Positions 9,271 through 18,711 of a stretch of DNA of 64,000 bases are shown here, in pieces (positions within the stretch are counted from its first letter, which is position 1; every line of letters begins with the position of its first letter). The translations under genes were made by a program, and so were the position numbers. The notes under the pieces were generated by a model. It had not been told where the DNA came from. It ran no database searches and saw only the letters and a program-made list of their open reading frames with translations. Source of the stretch: Blautia sp. (GTDB lineage: Bacteria; Bacillota; Clostridia; Lachnospirales; Lachnospiraceae); assembly GCA_022777285.1 (NCBI GenBank), contig JALFGN010000065.1, forward strand, positions 88,423 through 152,422, read 5' to 3'.

Positions 9271-9299
9271 TTGAATCTTCAAAAGGGATAAGATACAAT
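9271..9299 (+). promoter_or_regulatory. Promoter of the DUF1294 gene
   Basis: TTGAAT (9271-9276) and TACAAT (9294-9299) have a 17-base spacer. The expected start is near 9306, just before the 9324-9340 hairpin. Confidence 0.6.
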
Positions 9300-9317
9300 A
9301 ACAGCAGCAATCAGAAT

Positions 9318-9340
9318 AAAAAAGGCAGGAAAATCCTGCC
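9318..9340 (-). terminator. Intrinsic terminator on the minus strand inside the DUF1294 leader
   Basis: On the minus strand GGCAGGA-TTT-TCCTGCC is followed by six T. The perfect 7-bp stem has the U-run only in the leftward direction. It would end the methyltransferase transcript after it has run antisense through the whole DUF1294 gene. Confidence 0.75.
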
Positions 9341-9355
9341 AGAATGGAGTTTCAT

Positions 9356-9634
9356 ATGGAAAAAACGTGGGTGGTTTATCTGCTTTGTATCAATGTTCTG
9401 GCTTTCGGTCTGTTTGGAGCAGACAAATGGAAAGCCAGACATAAAAAATATCGTATCCGCGAACGTACACTGCTTTTGGCAGCAGTGATAGGAGGTTCTG
9501 TGGGAGCCTTGTGCGGCATGTATTTTTTTCGGCATAAGACGCTCCACAGAAAATTCCGTATAGGCCTGCCTGCTATTCTTTTTCTTCAGGCAGTTATTAC
9601 AGGATTTCTAGTTGTCGGATTCCCAGCGTCCTGA
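9356..9634 (+). CDS. DUF1294 family small membrane protein
   Basis: The 92-aa protein has three hydrophobic segments. The family pattern is visible: FGADKWKA early, ER-LLLAA--GG in the middle, then GMYFFRHKT. The function of the family is unknown. I use the second ATG (MEKTWVVY), since GGAG stands 6 bases before it; the track start four codons earlier lies inside that box. The 3' end overlaps the convergent methyltransferase gene by 27 bases, so the two are head-on. Confidence 0.82.
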   Translation: MEKTWVVYLLCINVLAFGLFGADKWKARHKKYRIRERTLLLAAVIGGSVGALCGMYFFRHKTLHRKFRIGLPAILFLQAVITGFLVVGFPAS

Positions 9635-10471
9635 GGCACCGCATGGAAGGACCAGACCGCTTTGCGTAACCGGAAGACCGATTTCCTGGGAATCCACTTT
9701 TCCTTTGTATTTTTTCAATTCTGTAGCCAGCATATAAGTGAGTACTGCAGGTGCCAGACCGGTTGTGTAGGAATTTACCAGGAAGAACAGAGGGTCTTCG
9801 CTGAGTATATTGGTACACAGTTTGATCAGAGGATGAATGGCTTCTTCGATTTTCCAGATTTCTCCCTTGGGTCCTCTTCCGTAAGAAGGAGGATCCATGA
9901 TGATCGCATCGTAATGATTTCCTCTTCGTATTTCCCGTTCTACAAATTTTACACAGTCATCTACCAGCCAGCGAATCGGCGCATCTCCCAATCCGGAAGA
10001 GACAGCATTTTCTTTGGCCCAGGTAACCATACCTTTGGAGGCATCCACATGTGTGACCTGAGCACCGGCAGCAGCTGCTGCAAGTGTAGCACCGCCTGTA
10101 TAGGCAAAAAGATTCAGGACTTTTACAGGTCTTCCGGCATTTCTGATTTTTTCTGAGAACCAGTCCCAGTTTACTGCCTGTTCTGGAAAGAGACCGGTAT
10201 GTTTGAAACTGAATGGCTTCAGGTTGAAGGTGAGACTTTTGTATTGTATGGTCCACTGTTCCGGGAGATCAAAGAATTCCCATTCACCGCCGCCTTTTTT
10301 GCTTCTATGATAATGGGCATTCATTTTTTTCCATCCTCTATGGCTCTTCGGTGTGTCCCAGATAACTTGAGGGTCTGGTCTTACCAGCAGGTAGTTTCCC
10401 CATCGTTCCAGTTTTTCCCCTTTTGAAGTATCTATAATTTCATAATCTTTCCATTGATCTGCAATCCACAT
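9608..10471 (-). CDS. Class I SAM-dependent methyltransferase (RlmI/COG1092-like, without PUA domain)
   Basis: The 287-aa protein has motif I in NLFAYTGGATLAAAAAGA with the downstream acidic HVDASKG, and the catalytic-type motif DPPSYGRGPKGE. This matches the RlmI/YwbD group of rRNA cytosine-C5 methyltransferases, but the N-terminal PUA domain of RlmI is absent. The RNA target is inference. The track ORF has 67 extra residues; the ATG at 10471 (MWIADQWKDYEI) follows an AAAGGA box. The gene is divergent from the P-type ATPase. Its transcript likely ends at the 9318-9340 hairpin. Confidence 0.85.
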   Translation of the reverse strand: MWIADQWKDYEIIDTSKGEKLERWGNYLLVRPDPQVIWDTPKSHRGWKKMNAHYHRSKKGGGEWEFFDLPEQWTIQYKSLTFNLKPFSFKHTGLFPEQAVNWDWFSEKIRNAGRPVKVLNLFAYTGGATLAAAAAGAQVTHVDASKGMVTWAKENAVSSGLGDAPIRWLVDDCVKFVEREIRRGNHYDAIIMDPPSYGRGPKGEIWKIEEAIHPLIKLCTNILSEDPLFFLVNSYTTGLAPAVLTYMLATELKKYKGKVDSQEIGLPVTQSGLVLPCGASGRWESDN

Positions 10472-10637
10472 GATGAAATCCTTTCTGAAAAATAATATAG
10501 TAGCTATTCTTTCAGTATAGCAGAAGGAAGAGAGGCAGGCAATGCAGAAAATCTTTTTTGCGTCTTTTCCATCGTATTTTTGCATAAACTCTATTATTAC
10601 TGTGGACGAAGCTTTGCCCGTCCGGGAGGTTGAAAAT

Positions 10638-13235
10638 ATGTATGAAGATCTGACAGGAGAGGAATTGTGCAAAAGATGGAATACAGATGAACAGAAAGGG
10701 CTGACATGGAAGGAAGCAGAGCGTCGTCTTTTGGAACAGGGAGAAAATACACTGAAAAAGGGAAAAGAGCGGACGATTCTGGATATGATTCAGGAACAGC
10801 TCAATGATCCGATGATTTTTGTATTGTTCATGGCGGCATCTATTTCTCTGCTTCTGCGGGAATTCGGTGACACAGGAATTATACTTTTGGTTATTTTTCT
10901 GAATACAACGATAGGAGTTATACAGGAGGGAAGAGCAAAGAAGGCGATGGAAGCACTGAAGAAAATGACAGCTCCTGAAGCAGTTGTGAAGCGTGAGGGC
11001 GTGTATAAAAAAATTTCTGCATCAAAAATCGTGTGTGGGGATGTAGTGAAACTGGAGGCCGGGGATCAGATCCCTGCGGATATCCGTTTGCTGACTTGTC
11101 GGGGACTTGAGACAAATGAGTCTGCACTGACCGGGGAATCCTTGCCGGTACGTAAAGAAACAAAGAGGATTTCAAAAGGAAGTCCGATGGCAGAATGGAA
11201 AAACATGGTTTTTATGTTGACGGAAGTCAGAAAAGGAAGTGCAGAAGGAATCGTTGTTGCGACAGGAATGGACACAGAGCTGGGAAAAATTGCACATATG
11301 ATCAACGAAACAAAAGGTGAGATGACTCCGCTTCAGAAACGTTTGGGAGAGTTAGGGAAAACGCTCAGTGTGGGAGCGGTTGGTCTTTGCATGGTTTTGT
11401 TTCTTCTGGGAATTGTGCAGCATAGAAATATTCTGCAGATGCTTTTACTTTCCATTTCTCTTGCAGTAGCAGCTATACCAGAGGGGCTTCCTGCAGTAGT
11501 GACGATCGTACTGGCTCTTGGAGTGGCAAGAATGGCAAAGGCAAATACAATTATCCGAAAACTTCCTGCAGTCGAGACCCTGGGATCCGTCGGGGTTATA
11601 TGTTCGGATAAAACAGGGACATTAACACAAAACAAAATGAAAGTAGTAAAAGTATATGGGAATAACAAGCTTTTACCTGTGAATCAGATGCGCAAAAGGG
11701 AGTTCCCGAAGTTGATGGAAGGATTTTTATTATGCAACAACAGTGTTCTCGGAAAACAGGAGATTGGAGATTCTACAGAATTGGCTTTGCTGCATATGGG
11801 AAAGGAAATGGGATATACCAGAGAGAAGATGGAGGAAAGATATCCAAGAGTAAGGGAAATACCTTTTGATTCAGAAAAAAAATATATGATTACGGTACAT
11901 AAAGACGGAAATAACGAGACCGCTTATGTAAAAGGGGCCTGTGATTACCTTTTGGAATGCTGTAGTTTCTGGTGGGTGGATGGTGTGGCAGTACCAATGA
12001 CCCAGGTGCACAGAATGAAAATCCGGATGGTAATGGAAAGTATGGCCAGGGAAGGACTCCGGGTACTTGCCCTTGCTTTTAAACAGTATGTGAAGGAGCA
12101 GACGGAAAAGGAGATTATGAGAAGTCTCACATTTGCGGGACTGGCAGGGATGATGGATCCGCCAAGACCAAAGGTTCAACAGTCAGTTAGAAGATTGAAA
12201 CAGGCAGGTGTACAGGTAGTTATGATCACAGGGGATTATAAAGATACTGCATTTGCTGTGGCAAGAAATATCGGAATTGCAGAATCTTTTGATCAATGCA
12301 TGACAGGGATGGAACTGGATGTGATGCCCGAGGCTGTTTTTGAAGAAAAAATGAAAAATATCCGTGTATTTGCAAGAGTTACACCTGCTCATAAGGTGAA
12401 AATCGTAAAACGTTTCCGGGAAAATGGTGAAATTGTGGCTATGACAGGAGATGGGGTCAATGATGCACCTTCTCTTCAGGCGGCAGATATAGGCATTGCC
12501 ATGGGAGCAAACGGAACAGATGTGGCAAAGAATGCGGCAGACATGATATTGACCGATGATAATTTTGCAACCATTGAAAGGGCTATGGAAGAAGGGAGAG
12601 GTATTTATGTAAATATAAAAAAATCAATTTTATTCCTTTTGTCTTCTAATTTTGGAGAAATTCTTACCATGTTTGCGGCAGTTTTATTTTCTTTGCCGAC
12701 ACCTCTGAAAGCAAGTCATATTCTATGGGTCAATCTGATTACGGATTCCTTGCCGGCTCTTGCTCTTGGTGTGGATAAAAATGACTGGAAAGCCCTTATG
12801 AGTCAGAGACCACGAGAACCGAAAGAGGGAATTTTTGCACAGGGAGGATGGTTCTGTACGATTTTTTACGGTCTGCTGATCGGAAGTATCACATTATACG
12901 CTTTTTTTAAAGGCGGGCAGACCTATGCATTTACAGTACTTGGAATATCCCAGTTGTTTCATGCAATCGGTATGCGGGATCGGGAAAAGTCTGTATTTTG
13001 CATGAATCATCTGGAAAATCCGTTTATGATCGTTGCTTTTTTTCTTGGAATCGGATTACAGGCAGCAGTTACAGAAATTCCATGGCTGGTGGAAGTTTTT
13101 CAGATTCATCGCCTGTCCTTAGGAGAATGGTGGTGGCTGATCAAGGTTTCTGCAATTCCTTTGCTTGCACATGAATTGCTTCTTTTGCAGGATTTTTTAA
13201 TGGAAATTGCATATAAAAATAAAAAACCCAGTTAA
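10638..13235 (+). CDS. Calcium-translocating P-type ATPase (type IIA, SERCA/PMCA-like)
   Basis: The 865-aa membrane pump has a cation ATPase N-domain, a TGES actuator motif (SALTGESLPV), the phosphorylation motif (CSDKTGTLTQNK) and a hinge motif (MTGDGVNDAPSL). Ca2+-site residues match SERCA: M4 has AAIPEGLPAVVT (site Glu), M5 has SSNFGEI (Asn and Glu), M6 has NLITDSLPALALG (Asn, Thr, Asp). Calcium export is therefore well supported. The track ORF begins 32 codons early; the ATG at 10638 has a GGAGGT box. It appears monocistronic. Confidence 0.93.
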   Translation: MYEDLTGEELCKRWNTDEQKGLTWKEAERRLLEQGENTLKKGKERTILDMIQEQLNDPMIFVLFMAASISLLLREFGDTGIILLVIFLNTTIGVIQEGRAKKAMEALKKMTAPEAVVKREGVYKKISASKIVCGDVVKLEAGDQIPADIRLLTCRGLETNESALTGESLPVRKETKRISKGSPMAEWKNMVFMLTEVRKGSAEGIVVATGMDTELGKIAHMINETKGEMTPLQKRLGELGKTLSVGAVGLCMVLFLLGIVQHRNILQMLLLSISLAVAAIPEGLPAVVTIVLALGVARMAKANTIIRKLPAVETLGSVGVICSDKTGTLTQNKMKVVKVYGNNKLLPVNQMRKREFPKLMEGFLLCNNSVLGKQEIGDSTELALLHMGKEMGYTREKMEERYPRVREIPFDSEKKYMITVHKDGNNETAYVKGACDYLLECCSFWWVDGVAVPMTQVHRMKIRMVMESMAREGLRVLALAFKQYVKEQTEKEIMRSLTFAGLAGMMDPPRPKVQQSVRRLKQAGVQVVMITGDYKDTAFAVARNIGIAESFDQCMTGMELDVMPEAVFEEKMKNIRVFARVTPAHKVKIVKRFRENGEIVAMTGDGVNDAPSLQAADIGIAMGANGTDVAKNAADMILTDDNFATIERAMEEGRGIYVNIKKSILFLLSSNFGEILTMFAAVLFSLPTPLKASHILWVNLITDSLPALALGVDKNDWKALMSQRPREPKEGIFAQGGWFCTIFYGLLIGSITLYAFFKGGQTYAFTVLGISQLFHAIGMRDREKSVFCMNHLENPFMIVAFFLGIGLQAAVTEIPWLVEVFQIHRLSLGEWWWLIKVSAIPLLAHELLLLQDFLMEIAYKNKKPS

Positions 13236-13270
13236 AAAGGGCGTAATTTCCACGAAAATGCAAGAAGTGC

Positions 13271-13300
13271 TTGACATTAAGTCATACACTGTCATACAAT
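13271..13300 (+). promoter_or_regulatory. Promoter of the aminotransferase with tandem GTCATACA repeats
   Basis: TTGACA (13271-13276) and TACAAT (13295-13300) are 18 bases apart. GTCATACA occurs twice in the spacer/-10 region (13281-13288 and 13291-13298), exactly one helical turn apart, and may form an operator. Confidence 0.65.
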
Positions 13301-13345
13301 ACTGCTTAGCAAAATAAAAATCGATAAAATACCAGGAGGAGAGCC

Positions 13346-14626
13346 ATGACACCGTATAAAGAGCTGAGTAAAGAACAGTTACAGGTGCTGAAAGCCCAGT
13401 TAGATAAAGAATTTGAAGAAGTAAAAGCAAAAGGTCTGAGTCTTGACATGTCCAGAGGTAAGCCGTCTAAGAAACAGCTGGAACTGGCTATGGATATGCT
13501 GGAAGAATTAAAGAGTACAGATAAATTAAAATGTGAAGCAGGAATTGACTGCCGCAACTACGGTCTTCTGGATGGTATACCGGAAGCAAGAAGACTTCTG
13601 GGAGCGATGACAGAGGTTACTGCAGACCAGATTATTATATTTGGAAATTCCAGTTTGAATGTAATGTTTGATACAATCTCACGTTCTATGACACACGGTG
13701 TATGCGGCAATACTCCCTGGTGTAAACTGGATAAAGTAAAATTCCTGTGTCCTGCACCGGGATATGACCGTCACTTTAAAATTACAGAATATTTCGGAAT
13801 TGAAATGATCACAGTACCTATGACGCCTACCGGTCCGGATATGGATATGGTAGAAGAACTGGTAAGTTCAGATCCTGCAATCAAAGGAATCTGGTGTGTA
13901 CCGAAATATTCCAATCCACAGGGAATCACTTATTCAGAAGAGACCGTAAAGCGGTTTGCAAGACTGAAACCGGCAGCAGAAGACTTCCGTATCTTCTGGG
14001 ATAATGCTTATTGTATCCATCATCTGTATGAAGAGAAAGATTTCCTTCTGGAGATTCTGGAAGAATGTGAAAAAGCAGGAAATCCGGATCTTGCATATAA
14101 ATTTATTTCAACATCAAAGGTAAGCTTTCCGGGTTCCGGTATTGCAGCGGTTGCTTCCTCTCCAAGAAATCTGGCAGATTTTAAGAAACATATGGCTATT
14201 CAGACAATCGGTCATGATAAAATCAATCAGCTGAGACATGTTCGTTTCTTTAAAGATATCGATGGAATGCACGAGCATATGAAGAAACATGCAGAAATTC
14301 TCAGACCAAAATTTGAAGCAGTGGAAAATACGCTGGAAAGAGAACTGGGAGGCCTTGGAATCGGAGAATGGACCAATCCCAAAGGTGGATATTTCATTTC
14401 TTTTGAATCTATGGAAGGATGTGCAAAAGCCATTGTTGCAAAGGCAGCAGAAGCAGGCGTGAAAATGACAGAAGCAGGAGCAACTTATCCGTATGGCATG
14501 GATCCGCATGATACGAACATCCGTATTGCACCAAGTTTCCCGACACTGGAAGAACTGCAGCTTGCTACAGAAATCTTTGTTTTGAGTGTGAAGCTGGTAA
14601 GTGTGGAAAAACTTCTGGCACAGTAA
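13346..14626 (+). CDS. Aspartate aminotransferase, type Ic (PF12897-like)
   Basis: The 426-aa fold-type I PLP enzyme belongs by overall sequence (LDMSRGKPSKKQLELA, CPAPGYDRHF, PKYSNPQG) to the AspT/PF12897 group rather than to classic AspC. The PLP lysine lies in STSKVSFPGSG and the Asp that contacts the pyridine N in FWDNAYCIHHLYE. Reaction: aspartate and 2-oxoglutarate to oxaloacetate and glutamate, as known for the Corynebacterium AspT group. AGGAGGAGAG precedes the ATG. It has its own promoter and terminator. Confidence 0.85.
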   Translation: MTPYKELSKEQLQVLKAQLDKEFEEVKAKGLSLDMSRGKPSKKQLELAMDMLEELKSTDKLKCEAGIDCRNYGLLDGIPEARRLLGAMTEVTADQIIIFGNSSLNVMFDTISRSMTHGVCGNTPWCKLDKVKFLCPAPGYDRHFKITEYFGIEMITVPMTPTGPDMDMVEELVSSDPAIKGIWCVPKYSNPQGITYSEETVKRFARLKPAAEDFRIFWDNAYCIHHLYEEKDFLLEILEECEKAGNPDLAYKFISTSKVSFPGSGIAAVASSPRNLADFKKHMAIQTIGHDKINQLRHVRFFKDIDGMHEHMKKHAEILRPKFEAVENTLERELGGLGIGEWTNPKGGYFISFESMEGCAKAIVAKAAEAGVKMTEAGATYPYGMDPHDTNIRIAPSFPTLEELQLATEIFVLSVKLVSVEKLLAQ

Positions 14627-14630
14627 TAAG

Positions 14631-14676
14631 ACAGGCGATGCTTTGCCGAATGGAGTAGGGCATCGCCTGTTTTTTA
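14631..14676 (+). terminator. Intrinsic terminator of the aminotransferase gene
   Basis: ACAGGCGATGC ... GCATCGCCTGT is followed by TTTTTT. Confidence 0.88.
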
Positions 14677-14747
14677 TATGTGCAGCACAATGTACTTTAC
14701 TTCGACAGATGAAATAAGCTAGAATAAAAAGAAAAAAGGGGTTGAGT

Positions 14748-16163
14748 ATGATGAAACAGAAAAAAAGCAGAAAGAGCAAGTATGCAAAAGCAAAAAAAAT
14801 TGTTCTTGGGATTCTGCTTGCATATATAGCAGTGCTGTTGATCATCTACGGAGCAGGTGTATTCTATTTTTCCAAGCACTTTTTTCTGGGAGCACAGATA
14901 AATGGAGCAGATTGTTCCGGGAAAACAGTAAAAGAGGTAGAGACATCCATTGCAGATGAAATTGCATCTTATGCATTGACTATAAAAGAACGGGGAAAGA
15001 ATACAGAAGTAATTACAGCAACAGGAATTGAACTGACTTATGTGAAAGACGGTAAGATCCAGGAATTAATGGAAAAACAGAATCCTTTTCTATGGTTTTT
15101 ATCATTTGCTGAAAACAATGCGCATACCATGTCAGCAACGACTGCTTTTAGTGAAGAAAAACTGACAAAAGTGATCCTGGGTCTGAACTGTTTTGCAGAA
15201 GAAACGATTCAGCAGCCGGAAGATGCACATCTGGAAATGGGTGAAAACGGGTATGAAATCATTCCTGAGAAAGAGGGAAATGCTCTTGATCAGGAAAAAA
15301 CAACAGCAGTCATCCGGGAAGCGATTGCAGCCGGTAAGACAGAAATCGATCTGCAGAAAGAAGACTGTTATCTCAAACCGTCTGTTTATGAAAATGATAA
15401 AACGCTGATTTCTCAAAGAGATCAGAGCAATCAGTACTTAAAGGCAACCATTACCTTTGACTTTTCTGACAGGCAGGAGGTTGTGGATAAAAATGTAATC
15501 AAAGACTGGCTTACAACCAATGATGAGCAGGAAATTGTATTAGATGAAGAAAAAGTAAAAGAATATGTAGTTGCCATGGCAAAGAAATACGATACGTTTG
15601 GATATCCGAGAAAATTCAAAACCTCTTATGGAGAAACCATAACTGTAAGCGGTGGTGATTATGGATGGCTGATTGCCAGAAATGATACAACTGCAAAGCT
15701 GATCGAAGCAATCAAGAGCGGAAAATCACAGACAATGGAACCTGATTATACATATAAAGGATATGTGCGTGATACAGATGATATAGGAAATACTTATGTG
15801 GAAATCAGTCTGGCAAGACAGCATATGTGGTTCTATAAAGACGGACAGCTCCTTGTAGATACGGATGTGGTAACCGGTAATCACAACCAGGGCCTGGATA
15901 CCCATACAGGTGTTTATGGAATTATGTATAAAGAAAGAAACGCAACGCTGGTAGGGGAAAATTATTCTTCACCAGTGAAATATTGGATGCCTTTCTATGC
16001 CAATACCGGAATTCATGATGCTAGCTGGCGTACCGTATTTGGAGGAACGGAGTATATAAATAATGGTTCTCATGGATGTGTCAATACGCCGGAAGCAAAT
16101 GCAGAGAAAATATTTAACAATATTGAAAAAGGTGTGCCGGTTGTTGTTTATGATAACCAGTAA
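14748..16163 (+). CDS. L,D-transpeptidase (YkuD) with PG-binding domains
   Basis: A short basic tail precedes one membrane helix (IVLGILLAYIAVLLIIYGAGV). Two consecutive extracellular regions of the PG_binding_4 type follow, and then a C-terminal YkuD domain with the catalytic motif SHGCVNTPEA. Such enzymes make 3->3 cross-links or attach proteins in peptidoglycan outside the membrane. The length (471 aa) fits the Clostridia form. The start is one of two adjacent ATGs after AAGGGG; the track TTG is too close to that box. It lies next to ddl and murF, which fits a wall-synthesis neighbourhood. Confidence 0.92.
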   Translation: MMKQKKSRKSKYAKAKKIVLGILLAYIAVLLIIYGAGVFYFSKHFFLGAQINGADCSGKTVKEVETSIADEIASYALTIKERGKNTEVITATGIELTYVKDGKIQELMEKQNPFLWFLSFAENNAHTMSATTAFSEEKLTKVILGLNCFAEETIQQPEDAHLEMGENGYEIIPEKEGNALDQEKTTAVIREAIAAGKTEIDLQKEDCYLKPSVYENDKTLISQRDQSNQYLKATITFDFSDRQEVVDKNVIKDWLTTNDEQEIVLDEEKVKEYVVAMAKKYDTFGYPRKFKTSYGETITVSGGDYGWLIARNDTTAKLIEAIKSGKSQTMEPDYTYKGYVRDTDDIGNTYVEISLARQHMWFYKDGQLLVDTDVVTGNHNQGLDTHTGVYGIMYKERNATLVGENYSSPVKYWMPFYANTGIHDASWRTVFGGTEYINNGSHGCVNTPEANAEKIFNNIEKGVPVVVYDNQ

Positions 16164-16165
16164 CA

Positions 16166-16194
16166 TTGACAAAGAAGCATAAATTGATTAGTAT
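16166..16194 (+). promoter_or_regulatory. Promoter of ddl-murF
   Basis: TTGACA (16166-16171) and TAGTAT (16189-16194) are separated by 17 bases. Confidence 0.6.
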
Positions 16195-16247
16195 AAAAGT
16201 AAATGTAAAAACACAGAAAAATGATAGAAATCATAAGGGAGAAAGAT

Positions 16248-17279
16248 ATGAATATAGTAGTTTTGGCAGGAGGAAACAGTACGGAAAGAGAAGTTTCCAT
16301 TTCATCCGGTGAGGGAGTCTGTGCAGCCTTGCGTAAGAAAAAACACAGAGCCGTCCTGGTAGATGTGTATTTCGGAAAAGAATCATGGGGAGACGAGATG
16401 TTTCCGGAATCCTATGATATTGATGCAGAAGTGGCTTATATGAAAAAGATGAGCAGCTATGTGGAAACAACTGCCCATACCAGAAAAGAATTTTTTGGCC
16501 CGAATGTACTGGAAATCTGTAAAGCGGCAGATATTGTATTTCTGGCACTTCATGGATCAAACGGAGAAGACGGAAAGGTACAGTCCGTGTTTGATCTGAT
16601 GGGAATTCCTTATACAGGAACCGGTCCTTTGAGCAGTGGTATGGCAATGGATAAAGGCATTACAAAGATGGTATTTGAAGCACAGGGAGTCCCAACACCA
16701 AAAGGTGTCACACTTGTGAAAGGGAAAACCAATACAGAACTGGAAGAGTATGATATGACATTTCCGGTTGTTGTAAAACCATGTTGTGGCGGCTCCAGTG
16801 TAGGTGTCTGCATCGCCAATGACGAAGAGGAATATGAAAAAGCACTGGAAGAAGCATTTTCCTATGAAAATGAAGTAGTAGTCGAACAGTATATCAGTGG
16901 AAGAGAATTTTCTGTTGCAGTGGTGGAGGGAAAAGCATACCCGGTGATTGAGATTGCTCCGATTCAGGGATTTTATGATTATAAAAATAAATACAGTGCA
17001 GGTTCCACGATCGAAACCTGTCCTGCTGATATCAGTGAAGAACAGACAAGAAAAATGCAGAAATATGCAGAGCTTGGCTATAAAGTGCTGGGACTGCAGG
17101 CATATGGAAGACTGGACTTTATTATGAACGAGCAGGGAGAGATGTATTGTCTGGAAGCCAACACCCTTCCGGGTATGACACCGACCAGCCTGATTCCTCA
17201 GGAAGCAAAAGTAATCGGAATTGATTATCCGGATCTTTGTGAAAAACTGATTGAAGTTTCTTTGAAAAAATATAGATAA
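16248..17279 (+). CDS. ddl: D-alanine--D-alanine ligase
   Basis: This 343-aa ATP-grasp enzyme joins two D-Ala for the peptidoglycan stem. It shows LAGGNSTEREVSI at the N-terminus, CCGGSSVGV (Ser/Gly loop), EQYISGREFSVAV, the omega loop with YDYKNKY, and EANTLPGMTPTSLIPQ. The Tyr-rich omega loop is the D-Ala-D-Ala type rather than the His type of VanA-like D-lactate ligases. The track ORF starts 9 codons early; the ATG at 16248 follows GGGAG. murF starts 12 bases after its stop, so both act in sequence on one transcript. Confidence 0.94.
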   Translation: MNIVVLAGGNSTEREVSISSGEGVCAALRKKKHRAVLVDVYFGKESWGDEMFPESYDIDAEVAYMKKMSSYVETTAHTRKEFFGPNVLEICKAADIVFLALHGSNGEDGKVQSVFDLMGIPYTGTGPLSSGMAMDKGITKMVFEAQGVPTPKGVTLVKGKTNTELEEYDMTFPVVVKPCCGGSSVGVCIANDEEEYEKALEEAFSYENEVVVEQYISGREFSVAVVEGKAYPVIEIAPIQGFYDYKNKYSAGSTIETCPADISEEQTRKMQKYAELGYKVLGLQAYGRLDFIMNEQGEMYCLEANTLPGMTPTSLIPQEAKVIGIDYPDLCEKLIEVSLKKYR

Positions 17280-17291
17280 ACAGGAGCTGTT

Positions 17292-18662
17292 ATGAAAAAT
17301 CTTACATTGGAAAATATTGCAAAGGCCTGTGGAGGTGTCTACAGAGGAAAAGCGGAAATGGCAGCAATGGAAGTTTCCCATATTTCCACAGACAGTCGAA
17401 AAGTAGAAAAAGGCGGGCTGTTTGTACCTATTAAAGGGGCCAGAGTGGATGCTCATGATTTTATTGAATCGGTGATGGCAGCAGGAGCATTGTGTACATT
17501 GAGTGAAAAAGATTTGGGAGAAAAGGAATATCCATATATTCAGGTAACCGCTTCTCTTCAGGCAGTGAAAGATATTGCGGAATTTTATCTGGCACAGCTT
17601 GGAATCCCGGTTGTAGGAATTACGGGAAGTGTGGGCAAGACCAGTACCAAGGAAATGATTGCGGCAGTTCTGGAACAGAAATTCAAAGTATTGAAAACGC
17701 AGGGGAATTTTAATAATGAGCTTGGGCTTCCTCTGACAGTATTCGGATTAAGACCGGAACATGAGATTGCTGTGTTGGAAATGGGAATCAGTGATTTCGG
17801 TGAGATGCATCGTCTTGCAAAAATTGCACGGCCGGATACTTGTGTGATTACCAATATTGGTTTGTGCCATCTGGAGTTTCTCAAATCAAGAGATGGAATT
17901 TTAAAGGCAAAAACAGAAATTTTTGATTTCCTGAAACCAGAAGGACACATCATTCTCAATGGGGATGATGACAAGTTGGTTACTGTGAAAGAAGCCAAAG
18001 GTGTGAAACCGGTATTTTTCGGTATCGAGAATCATGAAGGCATCTGGGCAGACGAAATCGAAAGTCAGGGGCTGAAGGGAATTTCCTGCAGAATTCATGT
18101 AGGAGAGGAAAGTTTCTCTGTTTTAATTCCGATTCCTGGCCGTCACATGGTGTACAATGCCCTGGCAGGAACAGCGGTAGGTCTCACTTATGGTCTGACG
18201 CTGGCTGAGATTCAGGCAGGAATTGAAAGTCTGCAGTCTTTAAGCGGAAGATTTCATATTCTTGAAGCAGCAGGTAAGACAATTATCGATGACTGTTACA
18301 ATGCAAATCCGGTTTCTATGAAAGCTTCTTTGGAAGTATTGCAGGATGCACTGGGGCGTAAAGTTGCAATTCTTGGTGATATGGGAGAGTTGGGTGTCAA
18401 TGAAGTGGAAATGCATAGAGAAGTTGGAGCGTTTGCCGCATCCAGAGACATTGATCTGATCGTATGTACAGGAACGTTGTCAAAAGAGATGGCAGAAGCG
18501 GCTCGTAAGGCAGCACCGGAAAAACAGGTAGAATACTTCCCGGACAGAGCAGCACTTTTCGAAGCACTTCCGAATCTGGTTAAGGATGGAGATACTGTGC
18601 TTGTAAAAGCATCTCACTTCATGCAGTTTGATAAAGTGGTAGAATCATTGAAAGAAAAATAA
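17292..18662 (+). CDS. murF: UDP-MurNAc-tripeptide--D-Ala-D-Ala ligase
   Basis: The 456-aa cytoplasmic Mur ligase adds the dipeptide made by Ddl. It has an N-terminal substrate domain, a P-loop (GITGSVGKTSTKEM), VLEMGISDFGEM, NIGLCHLEFL and a C-terminal domain (GRFHILEAAGKTIIDDCYNANP). AGGAG precedes the ATG. It is cotranscribed with ddl and ends in a hairpin shared with plsC. Confidence 0.95.
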   Translation: MKNLTLENIAKACGGVYRGKAEMAAMEVSHISTDSRKVEKGGLFVPIKGARVDAHDFIESVMAAGALCTLSEKDLGEKEYPYIQVTASLQAVKDIAEFYLAQLGIPVVGITGSVGKTSTKEMIAAVLEQKFKVLKTQGNFNNELGLPLTVFGLRPEHEIAVLEMGISDFGEMHRLAKIARPDTCVITNIGLCHLEFLKSRDGILKAKTEIFDFLKPEGHIILNGDDDKLVTVKEAKGVKPVFFGIENHEGIWADEIESQGLKGISCRIHVGEESFSVLIPIPGRHMVYNALAGTAVGLTYGLTLAEIQAGIESLQSLSGRFHILEAAGKTIIDDCYNANPVSMKASLEVLQDALGRKVAILGDMGELGVNEVEMHREVGAFAASRDIDLIVCTGTLSKEMAEAARKAAPEKQVEYFPDRAALFEALPNLVKDGDTVLVKASHFMQFDKVVESLKEK

Positions 18663-18670
18663 AAAAGATA

Positions 18671-18711
18671 AGAAATGCAGGCATGGTCTTTATGCCTGCA
18701 TTTCTTTTAAC
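18671..18711. terminator. Bidirectional terminator between murF and plsC
   Basis: AAGAAATGCAGGCAT ... ATGCCTGCATTTCTT is flanked by A/T runs. The plsC stop codon and last codons form one arm of the hairpin. Confidence 0.85.

Noticed and set aside
16557-17456. 299-aa ORF antisense to ddl/murF
   Set aside because: It is Cys/Phe-rich with no domain and no ribosome binding site, and lies wholly opposite two well-supported genes.
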